Source: Niastella koreensis GR20-10
GTDB taxonomy: Bacteria > Bacteroidota > Bacteroidia > Chitinophagales > Chitinophagaceae
Direction of reading: 5' to 3'
Length of the DNA: 64,000 nucleotides
Assembly (NCBI RefSeq): GCF_000246855.1
Contig: NC_016609.1
Location: 2,046,001 to 2,110,000 of the forward strand
In this document: piece after piece, positions 57,101-64,000 of the stretch
Layout: the number at the start of each line of letters is the position of its first letter
Numbering within the stretch: the first letter of the stretch is position 1
Notes under the pieces: model-generated
What the model was told of the DNA's origin: nothing
What the model saw: the letters and a program-made list of their open reading frames with translations, nothing else
Database searches by the model: none
Program-made: the position numbers and the translations under genes

Positions 57101-58500
57101 GGAAGGTAGCGTTGGTTGACCATACCAGTCAGATCCCGGCATTGGGTATTTTTGAGAAGCTTACCCAAAAGCAGCGTCTCGACCTGTTGCAGATCATGTA
57201 TGAGTCGCCTATGCTTACAACGTCAGGATGGGGTGTTAGCGGGCCAGGCTGCTTCTGGACAAATTTTGGTGAAGAGACAGTGATCGCCCTGTTGAAATAT
57301 GCGCCTAATGCTGATAAGGCGGCTATTATCGGGTATTTCAATGGAAACAAAAAGATCCTGCCACATTTTTACAATCATATAGACAATAAAAGCATTATAC
57401 CTGATGATCATAACTTCGATAATTTCATCAGGGAGGTCATTATTGCCAACTCGGTTTACCTGGCAGCCCAGCGCACAAAACCCAGTTCGGATGCACCTAC
57501 TGTTGTATGGCGTTATGACAACTCTGTAGATCTTATTAAAGGTATCACCTTTAACGATGAGGGAAAGATGATGTTCAATTACGCGACGTATGACCTGACT
57601 CCGGCAAGTATCATCCTCCCCATCATGTGTGGGCCAATGGGCACGATGGCAGGATTTTCCGTTAAACAAAGCACAGCGATCGATCCCCTGGCAACAGTGA
57701 ACCTGGTGATCCCTGAACCAGACGATAAATACTGGCCAGACCTGAAGGACGTAGAGAAATTCCCCTATACCTTACAGGTACCAGCCATCTCCGCCGCCTG
57801 GATGATGAATAAGACCACTAACGATAAGATCCAGATGGGCGTTGATATTGCACTGATCGCATTGAGTGCCGGTGAATATGCGGCAGCCAAGGGAACACTG
57901 CAGTATATCTGGATAAGCGCCAAAATTGCTGTTCCACTGGCGAATGAGTTAATGAAAACATCTCAGGGCAGGGAGCTTATTAAAAAAATGTATGGAGTAT
58001 ACGACAGCGGCATCAGCCAGGAGGAAAAAGACGCACGGATCAGGAAAGCGGAAAGCTTTATCAATACTTATAACTTCTGGACCAACATGGTAAACCTCGG
58101 CGCAATGGGCGAGGGCATGTACAGTGCGTATAAAAATTTGCGGGGTTCAGCACAGGAGCTGAAAGCGGCAAATGGTGCAGCAGATGAGATTGGTCTCCAA
58201 AAGCAAATAGAAAAAGACCTCGATCATTTTGATGATGGCATGCCCGATGAATTAAAGCTGGGAAAGTTAGGTAGTGCTTTGGCCGGAGAAGCTGAAATGC
58301 TTGAAACTCTTAAAAATTACAAAACGATCCTGGGTAAATTCCAGACGATGGATGACGCGACCAAATTAAAGTTCATGGAAGATTTTACGAATGCCAGTGA
58401 GGATGTGCTGAAAGCCCTGGATAGTCAGGGGGCTGAATTGCTGGAAAGCTGGAAGAACTTCCGCAAAAAAAATCCAACCGCAAATCTTCAATGCAACTAA
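54187..58500 (+). CDS. 1437-residue exported carrier-like protein with helical C-terminus
   Basis: I take the ATG at 54187 (MNRALRIVQLNVLLLLLQVT); a GTG at 54172 is in frame. A conserved N-terminal module (about 25-180, YPVQVVPQLLPPYTLNFSDY) is followed by FN3-like units (about 185-390: NIIFQWTPRNMGSPTSAFNT, RATITWNASIQQTRFTIDYR) and a beta segment. Then comes a long, mostly helical part (about 510-1437) with hydrophobic helices (VDIALIALSAGEYAAAKGTL, NMVNLGAMGEGMYSAYKNLR). The end has the module FMEDFTNASEDVLKALDSQG then LLESWKNF and stops at LQCN. From memory the N-terminus may be of the TANFOR type. Helical pre-toxin regions in polymorphic toxins look like this, but no toxin domain follows in this frame. 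Confidence 0.75.
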   Translation: MNRALRIVQLNVLLLLLQVTLHAQVYPVQVVPQLLPPYTLNFSDYYQGTQEKLVVLLTNTDLTKPALQVRLKMSIQGQSAKFRSRDGVYYPPITLDGGAPQRITLSDLAPYFNLDNLDIEGVTRSQFQQNQKLPEGFYQFCFEAYEYNTNRLVGRSNCAMAWISLQDPPLLNLPVKGESIAYKDPANIIFQWTPRNMGSPTSAFNTEYEFTLVELWDNGIAPEAAFGTTQPLYRTTTQATTLLYGPSEPLLIPGKRYGWRIRAQASDGSQNTDAYRNNGYSEIYWFTYQRDCPMPFNVQSEVSGGRATITWNASIQQTRFTIDYREKGQTDNQWYTVNSSTNRVMLYDLKQDKQYEYRVGAFCDAASGAFPANGAVYSDIKSFTIDGSSAGEGGGCNILQPDLQVANRNPIQSLLSGEIITAGDFPVKLITVQGQGNFSGTGYITIPFIGKVAVKVRFSGITVNTDKQLIGGVIETTYDKEEKQLVDVNDLTGDPASVAILRDLKDHIPNPDTAPPDDLIQFADKLSEVSTSTIDNALALTPAEKTQLKQNIADMNAAKDVLEDSSSTPEQKADAEQKLREAVKEAAPIVQKLGETVGKGLQSVVSNWFSNIRDFFKGYGGSESDKKQAKQWHTTTDSLVNVLMKAKNVPDSLLASLDKVSKAAAPAWLALENATACNSADNTQQSKGPYFDEVINDYSCYVALGNAQYDVIDQAYAAAQNNLFNSENDLVITALIVPATLTDAIIFTPDGREFRIKGTISNYTIDVNGALSSFTYNKVDYTSAYTIDRKTNTRLGFAGYIDKAKAKEMADKDGFFSFATAKTNGNTLDIDKEWTLQEKNADKVKMVRRYFAEYGKEGAKLLTNDSPELRKEIEDLILQLPDKVFTVEKDPNYVQFFDLVKFRDFLKQQLTTVESALKRIQVLIDAYQKAKGSRTAEQLQMITDGGNPENQGGVPDPILEARCNITKELEQWKVALVDHTSQIPALGIFEKLTQKQRLDLLQIMYESPMLTTSGWGVSGPGCFWTNFGEETVIALLKYAPNADKAAIIGYFNGNKKILPHFYNHIDNKSIIPDDHNFDNFIREVIIANSVYLAAQRTKPSSDAPTVVWRYDNSVDLIKGITFNDEGKMMFNYATYDLTPASIILPIMCGPMGTMAGFSVKQSTAIDPLATVNLVIPEPDDKYWPDLKDVEKFPYTLQVPAISAAWMMNKTTNDKIQMGVDIALIALSAGEYAAAKGTLQYIWISAKIAVPLANELMKTSQGRELIKKMYGVYDSGISQEEKDARIRKAESFINTYNFWTNMVNLGAMGEGMYSAYKNLRGSAQELKAANGAADEIGLQKQIEKDLDHFDDGMPDELKLGKLGSALAGEAEMLETLKNYKTILGKFQTMDDATKLKFMEDFTNASEDVLKALDSQGAELLESWKNFRKKNPTANLQCN

Positions 58501-58511
58501 TCTGATATAGT

Positions 58512-59483
58512 ATGAAAAAGAAAATATTTCACTATTTATCGATATTACTGGCCTGTTGCTTATTACAGCCGGCCAGTGGACAATGCGTTTTAGGTGCACT
58601 TTCCAAAGAGCTGTTGGATCCCAACACGACTCAGGAATTTAAGAATTTCATCAAGAATAATCCTGAAGGCATGAATGCTTATGGGAAATATCTTGTTAAT
58701 CCCTATCTTAGAAAAGATGTGGACGTGTTGACTGCCACTGCAGATTTTATGACAAACCATCCGGATTACCTTCGTGACTTTCCGGGAAAATTTGATGACA
58801 TCCTTGAGAATTTGAAACGGGCAGGCGCCAGGTGTAATATCTGTCCTCCGGGAGGCAACAAAGGCATCCCGCCAATGCATCAGGCAATTTCAGACCTGGA
58901 CTGGGCATGGGCAACCTTTAAGGATGGGAACGTAGACGTTCATAAGCTGTTTACGGAGATGGCAGCTAGTTATCAAAAAGCGGATGGCGGGGCATATATG
59001 ATAAGCGTTTTAAGGACAAATGCGCTACAGGATCAAAATTATGTAAGGAGCATCACCAGTTTCGAATATCAGTTCCTGGAAGATGGGCGATTTGAGGCTG
59101 ATCTGTATCGGGTAGTAAATGGAAAAAATTATTTGTCGGAGTTCAAAAGTTTTTCCAGGTCATCGTGGGAGGCATTTAGCTCTGATACTAAAAAAGTTAA
59201 TCAGTTCCTGGCTTACTTCAGTAGTGGTGATAATTTTGAATATATTGCAAATATTTCCAAACTAAGCGCGGAAGTTAATCCTGCAACATTTGTCCGTACT
59301 CAATTTATGAAGATATTTGACGCCAAAGCGCGAGAACTCTTAAGCGCAAGACCAACATTTTTCACAAAAATTAAATATGGCAACCAAACAATTGATATTG
59401 AAAGTGTCGAGGAGTTGAGAAATCTCTGTAAAAATGCCGATTTTGCAGAATCTTCATTGTTCAATTTCGTTAAGCCACTGTAA
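58512..59483 (+). CDS. Exported toxin-like protein with PD-(D/E)XK nuclease pattern
   Basis: 323 residues with a signal peptide (MKKKIFHYLSILLACCLLQP). Residues about 30-95 are helical (FKNFIKNNPEGMNAYGKYLV then NPYLRKDVDVL), similar in layout to the end of the preceding 1437-residue protein. Residues about 180-235 have the nuclease pattern: Glu185 in SFEYQF, Asp197 in EADLYRV, and Glu210-Phe-Lys212 in LSEFKS, i.e. E...D-X12-EXK. Toxins of polymorphic systems often use this fold to cut DNA or RNA. It lies 11 bp after the carrier gene and its stop overlaps the next start by one base. The pattern is seen by eye; nuclease activity is an inference. Confidence 0.65.
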   Translation: MKKKIFHYLSILLACCLLQPASGQCVLGALSKELLDPNTTQEFKNFIKNNPEGMNAYGKYLVNPYLRKDVDVLTATADFMTNHPDYLRDFPGKFDDILENLKRAGARCNICPPGGNKGIPPMHQAISDLDWAWATFKDGNVDVHKLFTEMAASYQKADGGAYMISVLRTNALQDQNYVRSITSFEYQFLEDGRFEADLYRVVNGKNYLSEFKSFSRSSWEAFSSDTKKVNQFLAYFSSGDNFEYIANISKLSAEVNPATFVRTQFMKIFDAKARELLSARPTFFTKIKYGNQTIDIESVEELRNLCKNADFAESSLFNFVKPL

Positions 59484-60505
59484 TGAAACAAATAAATGAC
59501 GTTTTATCCTGGTTGTTATTAAAGCAGGAATTGCTGTATATTGATTCGAAACAAAACCAATTTTGTGTAGATTTTTTAAATAGTACTTCATCCGAAAAGT
59601 ATGATTTAAGGTATGAACCATTTGCTTTCTTTCAGGTCTCTGATAACGGGTTTATAATCATTGATGGCGGCAACCGGCCTTCTTCATTTTATAAAGAAAA
59701 CAAATTACAGCCTTTTGAGGTGAAAGAAACGGGCAGCCTTGTAAATCAGGACCAGGATCCCGAATTCCTGGTTTTTTTCAAAACAGAGGAAGGAAAGAAA
59801 GTTTATAAGTTATTTGAATGGCGTAATAAAAGAGTTGTTGTAGAATCTAAGAGTCGATTTACAGTTGTAAAAGACAAAGCATTTAGCATCATCGATGAAA
59901 TGTTATGTTGTTACAACCTGACGGGGGAATTGAACTGGCAGTATCCAACTTCAGGCAAAAAAAGCAGTGAGCAGATAGAAATCAAAAAGATCATTGGCAT
60001 GTTTGGCTATGACCTATGGATTCAGCTTAGTGATGAAAGTTTTCTGTGTTTGAATGCATTAACCGGCAAAGCGCTGCATCCGCATATGATTTTGAAAGAA
60101 ATCCTGGGTTTGGATGGACTGGCCATAGGCGAAGTACACTTAGATGAAGAGAGCGGCAAAATCAGGATTCTCGCGTTTTCATATTATATTGAAATAGACC
60201 TGGCAACCCGTATGCCAGCCATAAAGGCTAAATTTGAATCGGGTTGGTCTATTGGTAAGGGGCGTTTTTATGATGGCGATATGAGGGCATATTTTATCGC
60301 AGATTATCCTTTTCACGGAAAGAAGATCGGTAATTTTACTGCCGGCGTCTTCAATACAGAAACCCTGGAGATTGAATGGCATTACTCATTGTCTGGCGAA
60401 GACAAACATCATTTCTTTGTAAACCAACCGCAGGCAAACGAAAAATTCTTCGCGGTGAAGGATACTAATGATACCCTGTATTTGTTTGAAAGAGGAGTGC
60501 ATTAA
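59483..60505 (+). CDS. Cytosolic beta-propeller-like protein, probable immunity partner
   Basis: 340 residues, no signal peptide. The sequence is a series of four-strand, blade-like units (FFQVSDNGFIIIDGGNRPSS, SRFTVVKDKAFSIIDEMLCC, IGMFGYDLWIQLSDESFLCL, GKIRILAFSYYIEIDLATRM) ending in TNDTLYLFERG. The start ATG overlaps the toxin-like stop (TAATG at 59481-59485), a hallmark of a coupled pair. Base composition is markedly AT-rich: 16 G+C of 60 at 59521-59580, against 35 of 60 at 54961-55020. I do not recognise a known immunity family. Its role is inferred from position and lack of export signal. Confidence 0.6.
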   Translation: MKQINDVLSWLLLKQELLYIDSKQNQFCVDFLNSTSSEKYDLRYEPFAFFQVSDNGFIIIDGGNRPSSFYKENKLQPFEVKETGSLVNQDQDPEFLVFFKTEEGKKVYKLFEWRNKRVVVESKSRFTVVKDKAFSIIDEMLCCYNLTGELNWQYPTSGKKSSEQIEIKKIIGMFGYDLWIQLSDESFLCLNALTGKALHPHMILKEILGLDGLAIGEVHLDEESGKIRILAFSYYIEIDLATRMPAIKAKFESGWSIGKGRFYDGDMRAYFIADYPFHGKKIGNFTAGVFNTETLEIEWHYSLSGEDKHHFFVNQPQANEKFFAVKDTNDTLYLFERGVH

Positions 60506-60577
60506 GTCACTTCTTAATGCATATTATGAACTGGCAGAAAGACTAAAGTAACGATTGAAATAAAAAATATATTATTG

Positions 60578-60610
60578 AAAGTGGTGGTGCGTTTATGCCA
60601 CCACTTTATT
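60578..60610 (+). terminator. Terminator closing the large operon
   Basis: A 10-bp perfect stem AAAGTGGTGG/CCACCACTTT (60578-60587, 60598-60607) with a ten-base loop, followed by ATTTATT, lies 72 bp after the last operon stop. Confidence 0.9.
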
Positions 60611-60615
60611 TATAC

Positions 60616-60666
60616 AGAATGGTTTAAGATTTAAGGGATTCCCTTACCTTAGGATTAACCATTCTA
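60616..60666 (+). promoter_or_regulatory. Nested inverted repeats just upstream of the M36 peptidase gene
   Basis: An outer imperfect pair (AGAATGG at 60616-60622 with CCATTCT at 60660-60666) encloses a perfect TAAGGG/CCCTTA hairpin. The ATG at 60671 lies four bases after it, so the structure would cover the ribosome entry site or act as an operator. No clean -7 box is visible; TACCTTAG at 60646-60653 is a distant match. Confidence 0.4.
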
Positions 60667-60670
60667 CTCA

Positions 60671-63600
60671 TGAGAAAAATACTACAACCATTAGCCTTAC
60701 TACCTATTTTATTATTTATTTCCAGCCTGGCCATTGCACAGGATAAAGACCTGGAAACCTATCGCCCCTTATTGATAAAAAACGCTGCCCTGCTTGGTAT
60801 AACGCCAACAGATGCTTCCGAGGCAGTCATTTTACAGGCGTATACCGACCGCAAAAGCCACCTCACTTACATTTACCTGCAGCAGACCTGGCAGCAGATA
60901 AAAGTGTACAACACGATCATCTCAGCAGCTTTTATCGATAGCAATCTCCAATATGCATCCGGAAGTTTTGTAAAGAACCTGGCCGCCAGGGCGGCTGCTC
61001 CGGCTTCTCCCCGGTCTTATATAGATGCCATCCACGGGGCCATGCGTCACCTGCATCTAAATGAGAAGGCGTTACTGACTTCGGCAATAGATCAGTTCAC
61101 AACAGAAAAAAAATATATGGTCACGGCCGATGCCATAGCCCGGCGGCCCATTGAAACAACGTTGTACTGGACGCCTTCAACGGATAAACAGCAACTAACG
61201 CTCACCTGGAACGTAAATATTCATTTAAAGGACAGTGCCGACTGGTGGAACATCCGCATCGATGCGCAAACGGGGGAGTTTGTGGAAAAAGACAACTGGA
61301 CGGTAAGCGAAAAAATGCCGGAATCAACGCAGATAAATACCTATGACCAGGCTGTTGCTTTTTACAGCTTTCCAACAGCGGCTACTTTTCAAACCAACAT
61401 GCCTGCGCCGCCCAACGTTACCACTGCTACTTACCAGGTTATTCCGTACCCTTACGAAAGTCCCAATTTTTCGCCGTTTGCCAACGACACAGATCCCTGG
61501 CTGAAAGCGGGCGCCTCCAACGATGCTACCACTTTAGGCTGGCATTTTGATAATGCAAATAATTATACTATCACCAGGGGAAACAACGTATTTGCTTTTT
61601 TAGACCGGCAGAACAGTAACGCCGCTAATGCTACCCGTAACTGGCCCGACACCTCCAGTACCCCGTTGCCCAGTCTTACGTTTATTCATAACATTAATAC
61701 CGCCCAACAACCCTGGCTGAATATAGAAAGTAAAAAGGCGGCATTGGATAACCTGTTTTACTGGAACAACCTGATGCATGATGTTACCTATCAATATGGC
61801 TTTACAGAAGCAGCCGGTAATTTTCAAAACAATAACCTGGGACGTGGCGGTGCAGGTGGCGACTTTGTCTCTGCGCAGGCGCAGGATAGTTCAGGGTACA
61901 GCAATGCCAATTTCAGTACCCCCCGGGATGGCATCAGCGGTACCATGCAAATGTATACCTGGGCCAGTCCGCCCCCTTTTAACATCAGTGCGCCGTTGGC
62001 CATTGCAGGTAATTATGCAGCGCTTGAAAACTCATTTACTTCACCCAATAAACTGGTTGACCGCGGTACTGTAACTGGTAACATCGTTTGGTACAATGAT
62101 GATGCAGCAGGTACCATTCACCGGGGGTGCCTGCCTGCGGCCAATGCGGCTGCAGTAGCCGGAAATATAGCTTTGATCGACGCATTTGGCGGAACCAACT
62201 GTACCACCTATGCATTCAAAGTAAAAAATGCGCAAAATGCCGGCGCCATTGCTGTTATTATCTTTTTTCCTCCCAATACTGCCTTGGGCGGCATTGGCGG
62301 CACAGACGCCACTATCACCATCCCCGTTATTATGGTAACCAACGCTACCGGAAATACCATTGCGACCCAGCTGAATGCGAACCAAACGGTAACTGCCAGT
62401 ATGAGTACCGGCATTTACATCGATGGGGACCTGGACAATGGCGTTATTTGCCACGAATACGGTCATGGGATCTCGAACCGGCTAACCGGCGGACCTATCG
62501 GCGCCAGTTGTTTGAACAACGCAGAGCAGGGTGGGGAAGGCTGGAGTGATTTTTTTGCGCTGATGATGACCACCAACTGGGCAACCGCTCAATTGACCGA
62601 TGGCCCTAATCCAAAACCAATGGCCACTTACGCTGCCGCACAACCTGCAAATGGTACAGGTATACGCAGATATCCCTATTCTACCAATATGTCCGTGAAT
62701 CCACTTACTTATTCCAATATGGCCGCCAATACCGAGGCGCATGCTATTGGCGAAATTTGGTGCAGCGCCATTTGGGATATGACCTGGAACCTGGTTCAAC
62801 AACAAAACGCCATCACGCCCGATTTGTATAACAGCACAGGTAACGGCGGAAACATAATTGCCATGAACCTGGTAATGACCGGCATGAAACTGCAACCCTG
62901 TTCGCCGGGTTTCCTGGATGCACGTAATGCCATCCTGGCCGCCGATTCAATCCTGTATGGCTATAGTCATAAATGCGCTATCTGGAATGCTTTTGCCCGC
63001 CGGGGAATGGGGTACAGCGCCAGTCAGGGCTTGTCAACCAATGCTACTGACCAGGTAGCCGCTTTTGATCTGCCGTCAGGCATTTTAATAACCAAATCAT
63101 TACCGGTTAAGGTGGATGCCAATACCAACCTTACCCTTACCCGAACAGCAAGCTGTAACTGTCAGGCGGCTACCTTCACCTTACGGGATACCATCCCCGC
63201 TGGCTTTACGTATGTGAACAGTACACCGGCAGGTACGTTGAACGGTAATATTCTTACCTTCCCCGCCACCTCATTTAATTCCGGGGAAGCAAAGACCTTT
63301 TCCATTACGCTGCAGGCGCCTGCTACCGGTTGCGTGATTGATTCGGTACTGAATGATAACCGGGATAACAGGACCACCGGCGGCTTTACTTCTTCAACTG
63401 CTTCAGGGGCATCAGCCTGGACCACTTCTACGGTAAGGGCCAATTCAGGAAGTACTTCCTGGTTTGCCCCCGATATAACTACGGCGTCATCCACTTCACT
63501 TACTTCGGCAAGCACTGCCACAACGGCTGCAAAACCACTCAGCATTCTTTCTTTCTGGCATAACTTCCGTACACAGACCCGGTTTGATGGAGGTGTAGTG

Positions 63601-64000
63601 GAATATTCTACCAATGGTGGTACTAGCTGGACAGATGCGTCTCCCTTATTTCTGAACAATTGGTATCCTGATTCAATGGATGTTACTACCACACTTAATG
63701 GCCGCAAGGCTTTTACCGGCAACAGCAAAGGATTTGAACAAACCCTGGTAAACCTGGCTTCCTTTGGAACTACACCGGTGCAATTCAGGTTCCGTATGGA
63801 AACCAATAATGGTACCGGGGTAGAAGGATGGTATATAGATGATATTGTACGGGCAAATGGCTGTGGCGAAATTTTGCGTTCAGGTATTTACGATGGTTCC
63901 GGCGCACGGGTTGACAGTGCTACCGTACCCGTGTTTGTAAATGTGCAACAGTCCCTGCCGCTTACCCTGCTTTGGTTTTATACCAACCAGCTGGGTGGTC
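60671..64000 (+). CDS. Exported M36 (fungalysin-type) metallopeptidase with PA insert, 3' end cut
   Basis: I translated from the ATG at 60671; the frame is open for 1110 codons to the window edge. A signal peptide ends near SLAIAQ. A FTP-like propeptide (about 20-220) is followed by the M36 catalytic domain. The PA-domain insert lies at about 440-570 (TIHRGCLPAANAAAVAGNIA, NAGAIAVIIFFPPNT). The zinc site is HEYGHGISNRLTGG (HEXXH) with downstream EQGGEGWSDFFALMM providing the third ligand Glu. After the peptidase come conserved-repeat-like units (KVDANTNLTLTRTASCNCQA) and a MAM/jelly-roll-like region (FWHNFRTQTRFDGGVVEYST, GTGVEGWYIDDIV). A T9SS sorting domain probably lies beyond the edge, as in related Bacteroidota proteins; it is not seen here. 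Confidence 0.9.

Noticed and set aside
58512-59483. Restriction endonuclease or intracellular defence nuclease
   Set aside because: It has a signal peptide, no methyltransferase partner and sits at the end of a surface operon.
40704-60505. Contractile injection system or type VI secretion locus
   Set aside because: I looked for sheath, tube, spike, baseplate and AAA+ ATPase genes and found none.
62127-62549. Cys/Arg/Tyr-rich open frame inside the M36 gene
   Set aside because: It lies in another frame of the peptidase gene, whose zinc motif is read in the main frame across the same bases.

Overview
The window comes from a Bacteroidota chromosome, most likely a Chitinophagaceae relative such as Niastella or Chitinophaga. 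I infer this from type IX secretion (T9SS) C-terminal sorting domains, SprB-type repeats, DUF5686 and GH95/GH130 proteins, cold-shock RRM proteins and promoter boxes of the TAnnTTTG type. I saw no rRNA, tRNA, CRISPR array or intact insertion sequence.

Region 1 (1-14.4 kb) is rich in secreted carbohydrate-active and surface proteins: a GH130 enzyme running off the left edge, a TAT-exported (alpha/alpha)-barrel protein, a small lipoprotein, a beta-helix protein, an S41 peptidase, a helical-barrel protein and a 1259-residue T9SS cargo with two pectate-lyase-like domains, a discoidin domain and a CBM6. Two RNA-metabolism genes (an RRM protein and a DEAD-box helicase read from a TTG codon) have long leaders of the kind seen in cold-induced genes.

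Region 2 (14.4-26.8 kb) holds a frameshifted VWA (YfbK-like) gene behind a DUF5686 outer-membrane protein, then single metabolic genes: a CMD/AhpD-like protein, an FMN-dependent hydroxy-acid oxidase, SRPBCC, an SDR with an altered active site, a rhamnose-mutarotase-like protein and a RibD/DHFR-like reductase. There is also a 3' remnant of an FtsX-type permease and a 21-bp tandem repeat that supplies a stop codon.

Region 3 (26.8-40.4 kb) has a second RRM gene, two cobalamin-binding radical SAM enzymes flanking a TspO/DinB/aminotransferase operon, a methyltransferase, a decayed T9SS type B gene, a GerW(YtfJ)-DUF2953-like gene pair, a second DHFR-like reductase, a GH95 fucosidase and a SUKH (SMI1/KNR4) protein. 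Heptad repeats of a GCGTT motif recur between genes.

Region 4 (40.4-60.6 kb) is the most striking part. It is a single-direction, tightly spaced run of nine genes bounded by a likely promoter and a strong terminator. The genes are a PKD lipoprotein, an outer-membrane barrel protein, a 1517-residue protein of no family I recognise, a fibronectin-III protein, a SprB-repeat T9SS cargo, a small lipoprotein, a 1437-residue carrier-like protein, a secreted protein with a PD-(D/E)XK nuclease pattern, and a cytosolic beta-propeller-like protein overlapping it by one base. I read it as a candidate surface-assembled toxin-immunity system of a T9SS lineage. The last two genes are visibly AT-richer than the rest.

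Region 5 (60.6-64 kb) is a secreted M36 (fungalysin-type) metallopeptidase with a PA insert, cut by the right edge.
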